From NCBI RefSeq assembly GCF_002210095.1, contig NZ_AQQR01000012.1, positions 1-64,000 of the forward strand: a DNA stretch of 64,000 nt. Direction: 5' to 3'. This DNA comes from Marinibacterium profundimaris (GTDB lineage: Bacteria; Pseudomonadota; Alphaproteobacteria; Rhodobacterales; Rhodobacteraceae). Every line of letters starts with the position of its first letter. Position 1 is the first letter of the stretch. Shown here piece by piece: positions 42,245-51,104 of the stretch. The notes under the pieces were generated by a model. That model searched no databases and was not told the DNA's origin. It was given only the letters and a program-made list of their open reading frames with translations. Both the position numbers and the translations under genes were made by a program.

Positions 42245-44020
42245 TCACCGGCCGAGCGCAATGCCCTCGCGCCGTGGATCGGCGCCGCCCAGCAGCGTCT
42301 CGCCGATCTCGATCGCGTGCAGGCCCGAATTCAGGCCGCGCTGGTTCACCTCGAAGCCCAGCGCCTCGAGCCCGGCGACCTGGTCTTCGGTTTCCACGTC
42401 ATAGGTGCCGAAGCGGTTGACCGCGTGGGGCATCGCCACGGCCTCCTGCACGTTCATGCCCCAGTCGGCCCAGGCGATCACCGCCTGGGTGACATAGCCG
42501 ATGATCCGGCTGCCCCCCGGCGAGCCCACCGCCAGCACCGGCGCGCCGTCCCGCAGCACGATGGTCGGCGCCATCGACGACCGCGGCCGCTTGCCCGGCT
42601 CCACCCGGTTGGCGATGGGGCGGCCGTCGCTGTGGGTGCGGAAGGAGAAATCCGTCAGTTCGTTGTTCAGCAGGAAGCCCCCCACCATCAGCCGCGAACC
42701 GAAGGCGTTCTCGATCGTGGTGGTCATCGACAGGACGTTGCCGTCGGCATCGACGATGGAGATATGCGAGGTCGAGGGAAACTCGATCGAGGCATCGTCG
42801 GCCCAGAGCAGCGCGTGGTCGTATTCGGGTTCGCCCGGCGCGACCTCGTCCAGCGCCATGTCGCCCTGCAGCAGTTCGGCGCGGGAAGCGAGGTAATCCT
42901 CGGCCAGCAGCCCCTTCACCGGCACCGGCACGTAATCGGTATCGGCCATGTAGCGGCCCCGGTCCGCGAAGGCCAGGCGCGAGGCGTCGCCGATCAGCCG
43001 CCAGGCCTGCGGATCCTGCGCGCCCATGGCGGCCAGGTCGAAGCCGTTCAGCATTCCCAGGATCTGACCCACCGTCAGCGCGCCCGACGACGGCGGGCCC
43101 ATGCCGCAGACCTCGAAGGCACGGTAGGGCGCGCAGACCGGCGCGCGTTCGACCACCTGGTAAAGCGCAAGATCGGCCTGGCTGAGCACGCCGGGATTGC
43201 CCGGCGCGGTCTGCACCGTCTCGACGATCTGCTGGGCCATCTTGCCCATGTAGAAGGACCGCATCCCGTTGGCCGCCAGCAGCCGCAGGGTCAGCGCATA
43301 GGGCTGGTTGACCAGCGTCTCGCCCGCCTCGATCGGGGCGCCATCGGGGAAGAAATAGGCCGCCGTATCCGCGAAGTGGCTCAGGCGCTCGGCATCGCCG
43401 GCGACCAGCTCGGCCAGGCGGGGAGAGACCTCGAACCCGTCGGAGGCGAGGCGGATGGCGTCGTCGAAGAGATCGGGCCAGGGCAGACGGCCCCATTTGC
43501 GATAGGCCTGTTCCATCAGCGCGGGCGTGCCCGGCGTGCCGACCGAAAGGCCGCCCACCACGGCATCGAAGAAGCCCAGGGGTTCGCCCGCATCGTCCTG
43601 GAACAACGTCGGCGTGGCCTGCATCGGTGCGGTCTCGCGCCCGTCGAGGGTGGTGAGGCGCTGTTCGGCCGCATCCCAGTAGACCATGAAGGCGCCGCCG
43701 CCGAGGCCGGAGGATTGCGGCTCCACCAGGCCCAGGACGGTTTGCACGGCGATCATCGCGTCGACCGCGCTGCCGCCCTTTTCCAGGATCTTCGCGCCCG
43801 CGGCCACGGCCAGCGGGTTGGCGGCGGCGACCATCCATTCCTGCGCCTCGACCGGGCGGCCGTCGGCCTTGGCCTGCAGCGCGGCGTCGATGGCGGCGTG
43901 ATCCGAGGCGGTGGCGACCGAGGTCGGTGCCTCGGGCGCGACGGTGTCGGCGGCGTCCTGGGCCCAGGCCAGGCCCGGGATCGCAAGCATCGTGATGGCG
44001 GACAGACAGATTCGGCGCAT
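42245..44020 (-). CDS. ggt: Gamma-glutamyltransferase
   Basis: A 591-residue periplasmic N-terminal-nucleophile hydrolase that cleaves glutathione and gamma-glutamyl compounds. The signal is MRRICLSAITMLAIPGLAWA. The large-subunit region has ANPLAVAAGAKILEKGGSAVDAMI and SSGLGGGAFMVYW. The autoprocessing threonine is in PSTSHISIVDADGN, followed by TTTIENAFGSRL and RPRSSMAPTIV. The open frame upstream of 44020 is a shadow; the signal peptide fixes the start. It is maturation-competent as far as visible. Confidence 0.93.
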   Translation of the reverse strand: MRRICLSAITMLAIPGLAWAQDAADTVAPEAPTSVATASDHAAIDAALQAKADGRPVEAQEWMVAAANPLAVAAGAKILEKGGSAVDAMIAVQTVLGLVEPQSSGLGGGAFMVYWDAAEQRLTTLDGRETAPMQATPTLFQDDAGEPLGFFDAVVGGLSVGTPGTPALMEQAYRKWGRLPWPDLFDDAIRLASDGFEVSPRLAELVAGDAERLSHFADTAAYFFPDGAPIEAGETLVNQPYALTLRLLAANGMRSFYMGKMAQQIVETVQTAPGNPGVLSQADLALYQVVERAPVCAPYRAFEVCGMGPPSSGALTVGQILGMLNGFDLAAMGAQDPQAWRLIGDASRLAFADRGRYMADTDYVPVPVKGLLAEDYLASRAELLQGDMALDEVAPGEPEYDHALLWADDASIEFPSTSHISIVDADGNVLSMTTTIENAFGSRLMVGGFLLNNELTDFSFRTHSDGRPIANRVEPGKRPRSSMAPTIVLRDGAPVLAVGSPGGSRIIGYVTQAVIAWADWGMNVQEAVAMPHAVNRFGTYDVETEDQVAGLEALGFEVNQRGLNSGLHAIEIGETLLGGADPRREGIALGR

Positions 44021-44130
44021 GTTTCTCTCCCATTCCTGCGCCCACGCTACACGGCCCGCGCCCGCGGTCAAAACCCGGCGGTTCGGTTCCGGGACGTTCG
44101 GCGAAGTTGCGGCGCGCTCCGAGGGGACGC

Positions 44131-44673
44131 TTACCCAAGCGGATAGACCGCCAGAGCCTCGTACTCCGCGCCTTCGGGGCGCAGGGTGGAGGCGTAGAGC
44201 CCCATGGAGGATGCCGGGACAGCGGACAGCGCAAAGCCCGCGTGAGCTTCGAGGAACCGCGCCAGCGCCTGCGGATCGGCGCGCGCGGTACGGCCGAAGC
44301 GGGCGAGCGTGACATGCGGGCGGAAGCGGCGGCGCTCCAGCACCATCCCCGTGGCCCGGGCCGCGCGTGTGACATGGTGCTGAAGATCGCAGAGCGCGGG
44401 CGTGTCCTCGACCACTGCATAAAGAAGGCGCGGCGTCTCGGCGCTGCCGAAGAGGTCGAGCCCGGCGATCCGCAGCGTCAGGGCGACCGGCGGCAGCGAC
44501 TCCAGAGCGTGGTGCAGCTCTTCCAGCTCCTCCTCGCCGGCGTCGCCGAGGAAGGCCAGCGTCAGGTGCAGGTTCTCGCGCGGGACGATGCGCCCGGTCC
44601 GCAGATGCATCTGCAGATCCTCCAGCGCATCCAGCCACGTCTCCGGCAGATCGACGGCCACGAAGTCGCGCAT
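44131..44673 (-). CDS. thpR: RNA 2',3'-cyclic phosphodiesterase
   Basis: A 180-residue member of the 2H phosphoesterase superfamily. The two catalytic HxTx motifs are NLHLTLAFLGD (His36-Leu39) and RPHVTLARFG (His120-Leu123), with symmetric halves around them. LigT/ThpR hydrolyses 2',3'-cyclic RNA ends and can ligate tRNA halves in vitro. It is followed downstream by ggt and preceded by the 2-hydroxyacid dehydrogenase gene on the same strand, with gaps of 54 bases or more, so an operon is possible but loose. Confidence 0.92.
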   Translation of the reverse strand: MRDFVAVDLPETWLDALEDLQMHLRTGRIVPRENLHLTLAFLGDAGEEELEELHHALESLPPVALTLRIAGLDLFGSAETPRLLYAVVEDTPALCDLQHHVTRAARATGMVLERRRFRPHVTLARFGRTARADPQALARFLEAHAGFALSAVPASSMGLYASTLRPEGAEYEALAVYPLG

Positions 44674-44727
44674 GGCTGTCCTTTCGCACGGGGTCCCTGG
44701 ACCGGTCCGGTCCGGCTGCGGACCCGG

Positions 44728-45714
44728 TTACAGCATCGACGGCACGACCTGGTCCGGCGGCCGGTGCCCGTCCTCGAAGGTCTTGATGTTGATGATGACC
44801 TTCTCGCCCATCTCCATCCGCCCCTCCAGCGTGGCAGAGCCCATATGCGGCAGCAGCACGACGTTGGGCAGCTCGCGCAGGCGCGGGTTGATGTCGGTGC
44901 CGAACTCGTAGACGTCCAGCCCGGCGCCGGCGATCTCTCCGGCGCGCAGCATCCGGGTCAGGGCGTTTTCGTCGATCACCTCGCCACGCGAGGTGTTCAC
45001 GATCACCGCGTCGGGCTTCATCAGCTTCAGCCGCCGGGCGTTCATCAGGTGGAAGGTCGAGGGCGTGGCCGGGGTATGGATCGTCAGGATGTCCATCCGC
45101 GACACCATCCGGTCGAGGCTTTCCCACCAGGTCACGCCCAGCTCGTCCTCGGTCTCGGGGCGCAGGCGGCCACGATCGTGGTAATGCACCTGCATCCCGA
45201 AGGCCTGCGCGCGCCGGGCCACCGCCTGGCCGATCCGGCCCATGCCAAGGATCCCCAGCCGCCGGCCCGCGATTCGCCCGCCGAGATAGGCGGTCGGCGC
45301 CCAGCCAGGCCAGTCGCCCTTCTGCATCACGGCAAGCCCCTCGGGGATGCGGCGGGTGACGGCAAGGATCAGCGCCATGGTCATGTCGGCGGTGTCCTCG
45401 GTCAGCACGTCGGGCGTGTTCGACACAAGGATCCCGCGCTGCCGCGCCGTGGCCACGTCGATATTGTCGACCCCTGCCCCGTAATTCGCGATCAGCTTCA
45501 GCTGCGGCCCCGCCTGGCCGATCAGCGCCGCGTCGATCTCGTCGGTGATCGTGGGCACCAGCACATCGGCGCGCTGCACCGCCGCGACCAGCTGATCGCG
45601 GTCCATCGGCGTATCCTCGCTGCGCAGCTCCACCTTGAACAGCTCGCTCAGGCGCTTCTCCACCGCTTCGGGCAACCGTCGCGTCACGACAACACTCAGC
45701 CGATCTCTTGCCAT
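44728..45714 (-). CDS. D-2-hydroxyacid dehydrogenase (glyoxylate/hydroxypyruvate reductase type)
   Basis: A 328-residue NAD(P)-dependent dehydrogenase. NYGAGVDNIDVATARQRGI, the GILGMGRIGQAVARRAQAFG dinucleotide site near residues 153-172, catalytic Arg in VNTSRGEVID, a Glu in GLDVYEF and the catalytic His in LLPHMGSAT are all present. The pattern fits GyaR-type glyoxylate reductases. GGAGG before the ATG at 45714 marks the start; the long upstream frame to 45924 is a shadow of the divergent SH3 gene. Confidence 0.92.
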   Translation of the reverse strand: MARDRLSVVVTRRLPEAVEKRLSELFKVELRSEDTPMDRDQLVAAVQRADVLVPTITDEIDAALIGQAGPQLKLIANYGAGVDNIDVATARQRGILVSNTPDVLTEDTADMTMALILAVTRRIPEGLAVMQKGDWPGWAPTAYLGGRIAGRRLGILGMGRIGQAVARRAQAFGMQVHYHDRGRLRPETEDELGVTWWESLDRMVSRMDILTIHTPATPSTFHLMNARRLKLMKPDAVIVNTSRGEVIDENALTRMLRAGEIAGAGLDVYEFGTDINPRLRELPNVVLLPHMGSATLEGRMEMGEKVIINIKTFEDGHRPPDQVVPSML

Positions 45715-45755
45715 TCCTGCCTCCGCTTTAGTTTCACCGCCGGCCCGGCCGTGGC

Positions 45756-46382
45756 ATGATAGATCCTGGTCAAAGGGGCACGAGACCCCGCAAGACCGTT
45801 CGCCGCCTTTATACGGCGGCAGTCGGGCAGAAAAAACAGGCAAACGGACACACGACGGTGGTACCCAGGGCATCCGGCAGAGGCCGTGTCTTTTCCTTTT
45901 TCCTTTCGACCGTTGTCGCGGCATGCGTCGCGCTTCCCCTCGCGGCGCAGGAGCGGCGCGGGCCGGTCACCAACCTTCCGCTTCCCCGCTATGTCTCGAT
46001 GAAGGCGATGGAAGGCAACGTGCGCCGTGGCCCGTCGCTGTCGCATCGCATCGACTGGGTGTTCAAGCGGCGCGGCATGCCGCTGATGATCACGGCCGAG
46101 CACGGGCACTGGCGCCGCGTGCAGGACCGCGACGGCGCCGGCGGCTGGGTGCATTACGCGCTGATCTCGGGCGTGCGCACGGTGCTGATCGAAAAGGACA
46201 TGGTCGAGGGCCACAGCCGCCCCGACCCGAATTCGCCGGTGGCGGCGGTGTTCGAGATGGGCGTCGTGGCCAAGCTGGGCGATTGCGATCCCGACTGGTG
46301 CCGGATCTCGGCCGGGGGCTACCGCGGCTGGGTCGAGAAATCCGCGCTGTGGGGCGTGGCCCCGGACGAGCTGCGCGACTGA
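45756..46382 (+). CDS. Exported bacterial SH3-domain protein
   Basis: Up to 208 residues. A hydrophobic signal (FSFFLSTVVAACVALPLAAQ, residues about 46-65) leads to two SH3b-like modules. The first has MKAMEGNVRRGPSLSHRIDWVFKRRGMPL and GHWRRVQDRDGAGGWVHYAL; the second has LGDCDPDWCRISAGGYRGWVEKSALWG. Such proteins bind peptidoglycan in the periplasm. The start is uncertain: ATG 45756 lacks a ribosome binding site and leaves an unusually long N-terminus. GTG at 45858 or 45888 would place the signal normally. It is divergent from the 2-hydroxyacid dehydrogenase. Confidence 0.82.
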   Translation: MIDPGQRGTRPRKTVRRLYTAAVGQKKQANGHTTVVPRASGRGRVFSFFLSTVVAACVALPLAAQERRGPVTNLPLPRYVSMKAMEGNVRRGPSLSHRIDWVFKRRGMPLMITAEHGHWRRVQDRDGAGGWVHYALISGVRTVLIEKDMVEGHSRPDPNSPVAAVFEMGVVAKLGDCDPDWCRISAGGYRGWVEKSALWGVAPDELRD

Positions 46383-46390
46383 CGGGCGGG

Positions 46391-46408
46391 GCCTGCCAGC
46401 TGGCAGGC
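46391..46408. repeat. 18-base palindrome GCCTGCCAGCTGGCAGGC
   Basis: A perfect dyad nine bases after the SH3 gene stop, within a wider GGGG...CCCC frame. No T-run follows. It could slow or end transcription of the SH3 gene. Confidence 0.5.
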
Positions 46409-46583
46409 TGCCCCGGTGCGCGGCCTGGCCTGCCTGCGCCGCGTGCGACCTGCGCGCCCCCCTGCCCTGTCCGATCCGCACATCCCATCGCCGCGCCGCG
46501 CCCGGCCCCTTCCGTCGGATCCACCGCTTTCAGTGCCTCCGACATCTGCCCCCTGAAAATGTCAAAAAATCGCGCGAACGCTC

Positions 46584-46612
46584 TTGCGCTGGTCGAGCAG
46601 TCGGCGTAATCA
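46584..46612 (+). promoter_or_regulatory. Promoter of tRNA-Gln
   Basis: TTGCGC (46584-46589), a 17-base spacer and TAATCA (46607-46612), placing the start about five bases before the mature tRNA. Confidence 0.65.
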
Positions 46613-46623
46613 GCCGCCCACGT

Positions 46624-46698
46624 TGGGGTGTAGCCAAGCGGTAAGGCAGCGGTTTTTGGTACCGTGTACCGTAGGTTCGAATCCTACCACCCCAGCCA
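46624..46698 (+). tRNA. tRNA-Gln (anticodon TTG), CCA encoded
   Basis: Acceptor TGGGGTG (46624-46630) pairs with CACCCCA (46688-46694); discriminator G is followed by encoded CCA. The D arm is GCC...GGC. The anticodon stem is GCGGT/ACCGT with loop TTTTGGT, anticodon TTG at 46656-46658. The T arm contains GGTTCGAATCC. It is the only tRNA I can see in the window and is not associated with an integrase or attachment-site duplication. Confidence 0.97.
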
Positions 46699-46970
46699 CT
46701 TCTCTCAGATCGATGTCAGCGCCGCCGTGGATCCCAAGGCCCGGTACCGCCAGGCGCCCCCGCTGAAGGCGTGCCTTCGGGATCGGCATGATCCTGCAGG
46801 TGTCGGGGACAGGTCAGGGAAAGCGCGGATGAGATACCGGGCGCGGCGCCCGGCGACGTGGGCCACTGCCGATCACCAGCCGGACGCGGACGGGGCGCCG
46901 GCACATCCGCTCTCTTCAGGGTGAGCAACACGCAGGCAAGCCGCCGGGCGCCCTACGTCACCTGCGCCGC

Positions 46971-49214
46971 TCAGTCCGCCTGCCGCAGCCAGTCCATGAT
47001 CGCGGGGCGCACGCTTTGCTCTCCGCGGTGGCGCGCATCGGCGATGATGCGGCGCAGTGCCGGCAGGTCGGCGCGCATCAGCAGGCTCTTGACCGGCCCG
47101 ATCGACGCCGGCCGCATCGACAGCGACCGGATCCCGATCGCCGCGAAACAGACCGCCTCGATCGGCCGGCCCGCATCCTCGCCGCAGAAGCTGAGCGGCG
47201 TGCCCGAGATCTGGCACCGCTCCACGATCCGTTCGATCAGGCTGAGGAAGCTGGTGTTCAGCGTGTCGTAGCGCCGCCGCACCCGCTCGTTCTCGCGGTC
47301 GGCGGCGAAGAAGAACTGCTTCAGGTCGTTCCCGCCGATCGAGACGAAATCGACCTCGTCGAAGAATTTCTGCGGCGCGAAGGCCATCGAGGGCGTCTCG
47401 AGCATGGCGCCGACCTTCAGCGTCTCGGGCAACAGATGGCCCAGCCGCTCTTCGCGCGCGATGGCCTTGTCGACCTCGGCCCGGGCGGCGCGATATTCCT
47501 CGAACTGGGCGATGAAGGGGAACATGATCGTCATCGGCCGCCCGTTCGCGGCCCGGATCAGCGCCTGCAGCTGCATCCGCAGCACGCCCGGCTTGTCGAG
47601 GCCGACGCGGATCGCGCGCCAGCCCAGGGCCGGGTTGGGCTCGTCCGTGGGCTTCATGTAGGGCAGCACCTTGTCCGACCCGATGTCCAGCGTGCGGAAC
47701 ACCACCGGCTTGCCGCCCGCCGCGTCCAGCACCCGCGCATAGGTCTGCGCGAGTTCCTCGCGCTGGGGCATCTTGTTGCGGATCAGGAACTGCAGCTCGG
47801 TCCGGAACAGGCCGACGCCCTCGGCCCCCGACCCCGCGAGCGAGGGCAGATCGGCCATCAGGCCCGCGTTCATGAACAGCCCGACCCGCTCGCCGCAGGC
47901 GGTCACCGCCGGCTTGTCGCGGATCGAGGCATAGCGTTCCTGCGCCTTGGCCTGCATCGCGATCTTGTCGCGGAAGGACTTGGCCACCGCATCCTCGGGC
48001 CGCAGATGCACGATGCCCTGGTCGCCATCGACCAGGATATGATCGCCGTTCAGCGCCTCGTTCGTGATGCGTTCGGCATGAACCACCAGCGGGATCGCCA
48101 GCGCGCGGGCCACGATCGCCGCATGCGACCCGACCGAGCCTTCTTCCAGCACGATCCCCTTCAGCCGCCGGCCGTACTCCAGAAGCTCGCCGGGGCCGAT
48201 GTTGCGCGCCACCAGGATCGGGTCCACCGGCAGGGTCGCGCCGGTCTCGGCCCCCTGCCCCGTCAGGATCCGCAGCAGCCGGTTCGACAGGTCGTCCAGG
48301 TCGGCCAGCCGCTCGCGCAGATAGGTGTCCTGCACCTCGGCCATGCGGCTGCGGGCGATGGATTGCTCCTTTTCCACCGCGGCCTCGGCCGACAGGCCAT
48401 TGGCGATGTCCGCTTCCATGCGGCGCATCCAGCCGCGGGAATTGGCGAACATGCGGTAGGCTTCCAGAACCTGCAGCTGCTCGTTGTCGCCCGAGCCGGT
48501 ATGGGCCAGCATCTCGTCCACGCTGACGCGCAGCCGGTCGACGGCGTCGTTCAGCCGCTCGCGCTCCTTGTCGGGATCATCGGCAATCGGGTTGGTGACA
48601 ACCACGCGCGGCTCGTGCAGCCAGACATGGCCCTCGGCCGCGCCCTCCTGCCCGGTGGTGCATTTCAGCGTGACCGGCTGCTGGTGCAGTGCCTCCATCG
48701 CCGCGCCCTCGCCCACGAAGGCGCCCAGCTCGGCCATCTCGGCCAGCACCATGGCGACCACTTCCAGCGCATAGACCTCGTCGGCGGAATAGACCCGGCG
48801 GTCGCGCGACTGCACGACCAGAACGCCCAGGATCTCGCCCAGGCGCTGCACGGGAATGCCAAGGAAGGAGGAATAGCGTTCCTCCCCCGTCTCCGGCATG
48901 TAGCGGAACCCCTTCTCCGAGGGCGCGTCGGGCGTGTTGATGACCTTGCCGCGCAGGCCCACGCGGCCCACCAGGCCCTCGCCCAGCCGCATCCGCGTCT
49001 GGTGCACGGCCTCGGGCTTCAGCCCTTCGGTGGCGCACAGCTCCAGCGTGTCGTCATCTCGGAACAGGTAGATCGAGCAGACCTCGGTCTGCATGCTGTC
49101 GGCAATCAGATGCGTGATCCGGTCCAGCCGCGCCTGGCCCGGCTCGTCGCTGGCCATAGCGGTCCGAAGCCGCCCGAGCAGCTTCCGGCTTTCGCTTTCG
49201 CTCCGCTCGATCAT
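46971..49214 (-). CDS. ptsP: PEP-protein phosphotransferase of the nitrogen PTS (EI-Ntr)
   Basis: A 747-residue regulatory enzyme I. An N-terminal GAF domain (about 25-165; CSIYLFRDDDTLELCATEGL, GLVGRVGLRGKVINT) senses nitrogen status, classically glutamine and 2-oxoglutarate. The phosphohistidine is His364 in EEGSVGSHAAIVARALAIP. The C-terminal PEP-binding barrel has EGVGLFRTELQFL, RTLDIGSDK, and the late FVSIGGNDLKQFFFAADREN. It starts the EI-Ntr to NPr to EIIA phosphorelay. It is convergent with tRNA-Gln and lies downstream of lysC. Confidence 0.95.
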   Translation of the reverse strand: MIERSESESRKLLGRLRTAMASDEPGQARLDRITHLIADSMQTEVCSIYLFRDDDTLELCATEGLKPEAVHQTRMRLGEGLVGRVGLRGKVINTPDAPSEKGFRYMPETGEERYSSFLGIPVQRLGEILGVLVVQSRDRRVYSADEVYALEVVAMVLAEMAELGAFVGEGAAMEALHQQPVTLKCTTGQEGAAEGHVWLHEPRVVVTNPIADDPDKERERLNDAVDRLRVSVDEMLAHTGSGDNEQLQVLEAYRMFANSRGWMRRMEADIANGLSAEAAVEKEQSIARSRMAEVQDTYLRERLADLDDLSNRLLRILTGQGAETGATLPVDPILVARNIGPGELLEYGRRLKGIVLEEGSVGSHAAIVARALAIPLVVHAERITNEALNGDHILVDGDQGIVHLRPEDAVAKSFRDKIAMQAKAQERYASIRDKPAVTACGERVGLFMNAGLMADLPSLAGSGAEGVGLFRTELQFLIRNKMPQREELAQTYARVLDAAGGKPVVFRTLDIGSDKVLPYMKPTDEPNPALGWRAIRVGLDKPGVLRMQLQALIRAANGRPMTIMFPFIAQFEEYRAARAEVDKAIAREERLGHLLPETLKVGAMLETPSMAFAPQKFFDEVDFVSIGGNDLKQFFFAADRENERVRRRYDTLNTSFLSLIERIVERCQISGTPLSFCGEDAGRPIEAVCFAAIGIRSLSMRPASIGPVKSLLMRADLPALRRIIADARHRGEQSVRPAIMDWLRQAD

Positions 49215-49396
49215 CTAAGGATCGGCGCTCCCCTCATTCGCCCGGCGTTCCGGCCGGCTCAATGCTTAGACCACAGACAGCCCGGAAGACAAAAGAGAAA
49301 TTATGCAACCTGACGTTGTTTTCTTCGGGGCGCACTCTGCCCACGCCCGATCTTGCGGCGCCGGCCTGCACTGCGGACCGGTCGCGCATGTCGTCC

Positions 49397-50635
49397 TCAG
49401 CCGGCTTTTTCCAGTTCAAACGCGTCGTGCAGCGCCTGCACGGCCAGCTCGGTGTACTTGCGATCGACCAGGACCGAGATCTTGATCTCGGAGGTGGTGA
49501 TGACCTTGATGTTGATCCCCTCGTCCGACAGCGCCTTGAACATGCGCGCGGCGACCCCGGTGTGGGACCGCATGCCGATGCCCACCACCGAAATCTTGGC
49601 GACGGCCGTATCGGCGATCAGCTCGCGATAGTTCAGGACCGCGTCGGCCATGGCCTTTTCCAGCGCCTGCTCGGCGCGGGCCACCTGGTTGGTGGGGCAG
49701 GAGAAGGTCATGTCGGTGCGCCCTTCTTCCGAGATGTTCTGGACGATCATGTCCACGTTGACCCCGGCCTCGCTGAGCGCCGAGAAGATCGTCGCGGCGA
49801 TGCCGGGACGGTCCGCGACCGAGATCAGCGTCAGCTTGGCCTCGTCGCGGGAATGGGCCACACCGGCCACGACATTGGATTCCATGATGTCCTCCTCGGC
49901 ACAGACGAGCGTGCCGGCATTGTCCGATTGTTCCTCGAAGCTCGACAGAACGCGCAGGCGCACGCCGTAGCGCATCGCCAGCTCGACCGAGCGGGTCTGC
50001 AGCACCTTGGCGCCGAGGCTCGCCAGTTCCAGCATTTCCTCGAAGGCGATACGGTCCAGCTTGCGCGCCTTCTCGCAGATCCGCGGGTCGGTGGTATAGA
50101 CGCCGTCCACGTCGGTGTAGATGTCGCAGCGCACCGCGTCGAAGGCGGCGGCAAAGGCCACGGCGGTGGTGTCGCTGCCACCCCGGCCCAGCGTAGTGAT
50201 CCGCCCCTCGGGCGAGATCCCCTGGAAGCCGGCGACCACGGCCACCTGCATGCCCTCGGCGAACTTCGCCATGATGTTGTCGGTCGGGATCCCCTCGATC
50301 CGCGCGGCGGAATGCGAGGACGAGGTCTGCACCGGCACCTGCCAGCCCTGCCAGCTGCGCGCCGGGACATCCATTTCCTGCAGCGTCAGCGCCATCAGCC
50401 CGGCGGTCACGTTCTCGCCCGAGGCCACGACGGCATCGTATTCGCGGGCGTCGAACAGCGGCGAGGTCTCCTCGACCCAGCCGACAAGTTCGTTGGTGCG
50501 CCCGGCCATGGCCGAGACGATGACGATGACATTGTGTCCCTTGGCGACCTCGACGCCGACGCGCTTGGCGGCGCGGCGGATCCGGTCGAGGTTGGCAACG
50601 GAGGTGCCGCCGAATTTCATGACCAGAACGGACAT
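49397..50635 (-). CDS. lysC: Aspartate kinase
   Basis: A 412-residue enzyme that phosphorylates aspartate for lysine, methionine and threonine synthesis. KFGGTSVANLDRI is at residues 7-19, the ATP-binding TLGRGGSDTTAVAFAAA near 169-185, and DVDGVYTTDPRI near 200. Two ACT domains follow from about residue 265 (LTLISVADRPGIAATIF, and KISVVGIGMRSHTGVAARMF) that bind feedback inhibitors. ptsP is transcribed downstream after 182 bases. The 5' flank has two large hairpins. thrC, later in the same pathway, ends the window. Confidence 0.95.
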   Translation of the reverse strand: MSVLVMKFGGTSVANLDRIRRAAKRVGVEVAKGHNVIVIVSAMAGRTNELVGWVEETSPLFDAREYDAVVASGENVTAGLMALTLQEMDVPARSWQGWQVPVQTSSSHSAARIEGIPTDNIMAKFAEGMQVAVVAGFQGISPEGRITTLGRGGSDTTAVAFAAAFDAVRCDIYTDVDGVYTTDPRICEKARKLDRIAFEEMLELASLGAKVLQTRSVELAMRYGVRLRVLSSFEEQSDNAGTLVCAEEDIMESNVVAGVAHSRDEAKLTLISVADRPGIAATIFSALSEAGVNVDMIVQNISEEGRTDMTFSCPTNQVARAEQALEKAMADAVLNYRELIADTAVAKISVVGIGMRSHTGVAARMFKALSDEGINIKVITTSEIKISVLVDRKYTELAVQALHDAFELEKAG

Positions 50636-50693
50636 CGGGGTACAGATCCTTGGGTATTTGGGTCAGGGGCCTCATAAGGCAGCCATGCGCCGG

Positions 50694-50832
50694 GGGCAAG
50701 GCGGGCCGATGCGCCACGATCGCCTCGGCCACGCCCCACCCTGTCGAGCTCGGCGCCTGTCCGCCACGTCGGCGCGACCCACCCGCGTGGCCGAGGCGAT
50801 CGTGGCACCCCCGGGCGGCATCGCCCTTGCCC
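50694..50832. repeat. Giant inverted repeat upstream of lysC
   Basis: Perfect 21-base arms GCCACGATCGCCTCGGCCAC plus G (50713-50733) and its complement (50786-50806) enclose a 52-base loop. Outside them CGATGC/GCATCG and GGGCAAGG/CCTTGCCC extend the stem. On the minus strand the loop begins GGGTGGG and ends GGGTGGGG, so it also has four paired G-runs, but far apart. It may be a variant of the G-quadruplex-loop family in the opposite orientation. Confidence 0.75.
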
Positions 50833-50866
50833 TGCGGCTTTGAACGCCCCTGTCGGGATCAGCGCC

Positions 50867-50941
50867 GGGCCGCGCGCGCGGCGGCCGCGGGGCACGGGGT
50901 GGGCGGGTGGGCGTGACCCGTGGGCGACGCGCGCGCGGCCC
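50867..50941 (+). repeat. G-quadruplex-loop hairpin, copy 4
   Basis: The outer stem GGGCCGCGCGCGCG (50867-50880) pairs with CGCGCGCGCGGCCC (50928-50941). The inner part ends GGGgCAC / GTGaCCC with a G.A mismatch. The 17-base loop is GGGGTGGGCGGGTGGGC (50896-50912). In total there are 29 stem positions with three mismatches and one G.T. Confidence 0.82.
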
Positions 50942-51104
50942 CTCAGGCCCGGGCCCGGCACACATGGCAGAGGCCACGCGCCGGGCCACAGCGCCCACGA
51001 ATTAGGCGCCTGCTCCACCACGCACAGGCCCGCCAAGCAACACCCGCCCCGACAGCATCACCCATGTTCGGAAAGTCCAGGCCGCGCCCGTCCAGCTCGG
51101 CGCC

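Larger units (their letters stand above)
50636..51104. other. 469-base hairpin-rich gap before lysC
   Basis: No coding region is supported. The gap is dominated by a giant inverted repeat (50694-50832) and G-quadruplex hairpin copy 4 (50867-50941). A TTGCCC...TTATGA pair on the minus strand (about 50694-50699 and 50672-50677) could be the lysC promoter. Confidence 0.6.

Noticed and set aside
46624-46970. tRNA-Gln as an integration site
   Set aside because: No integrase and no direct repeat of the tRNA 3' end is present in the window; the region after it is merely non-coding.
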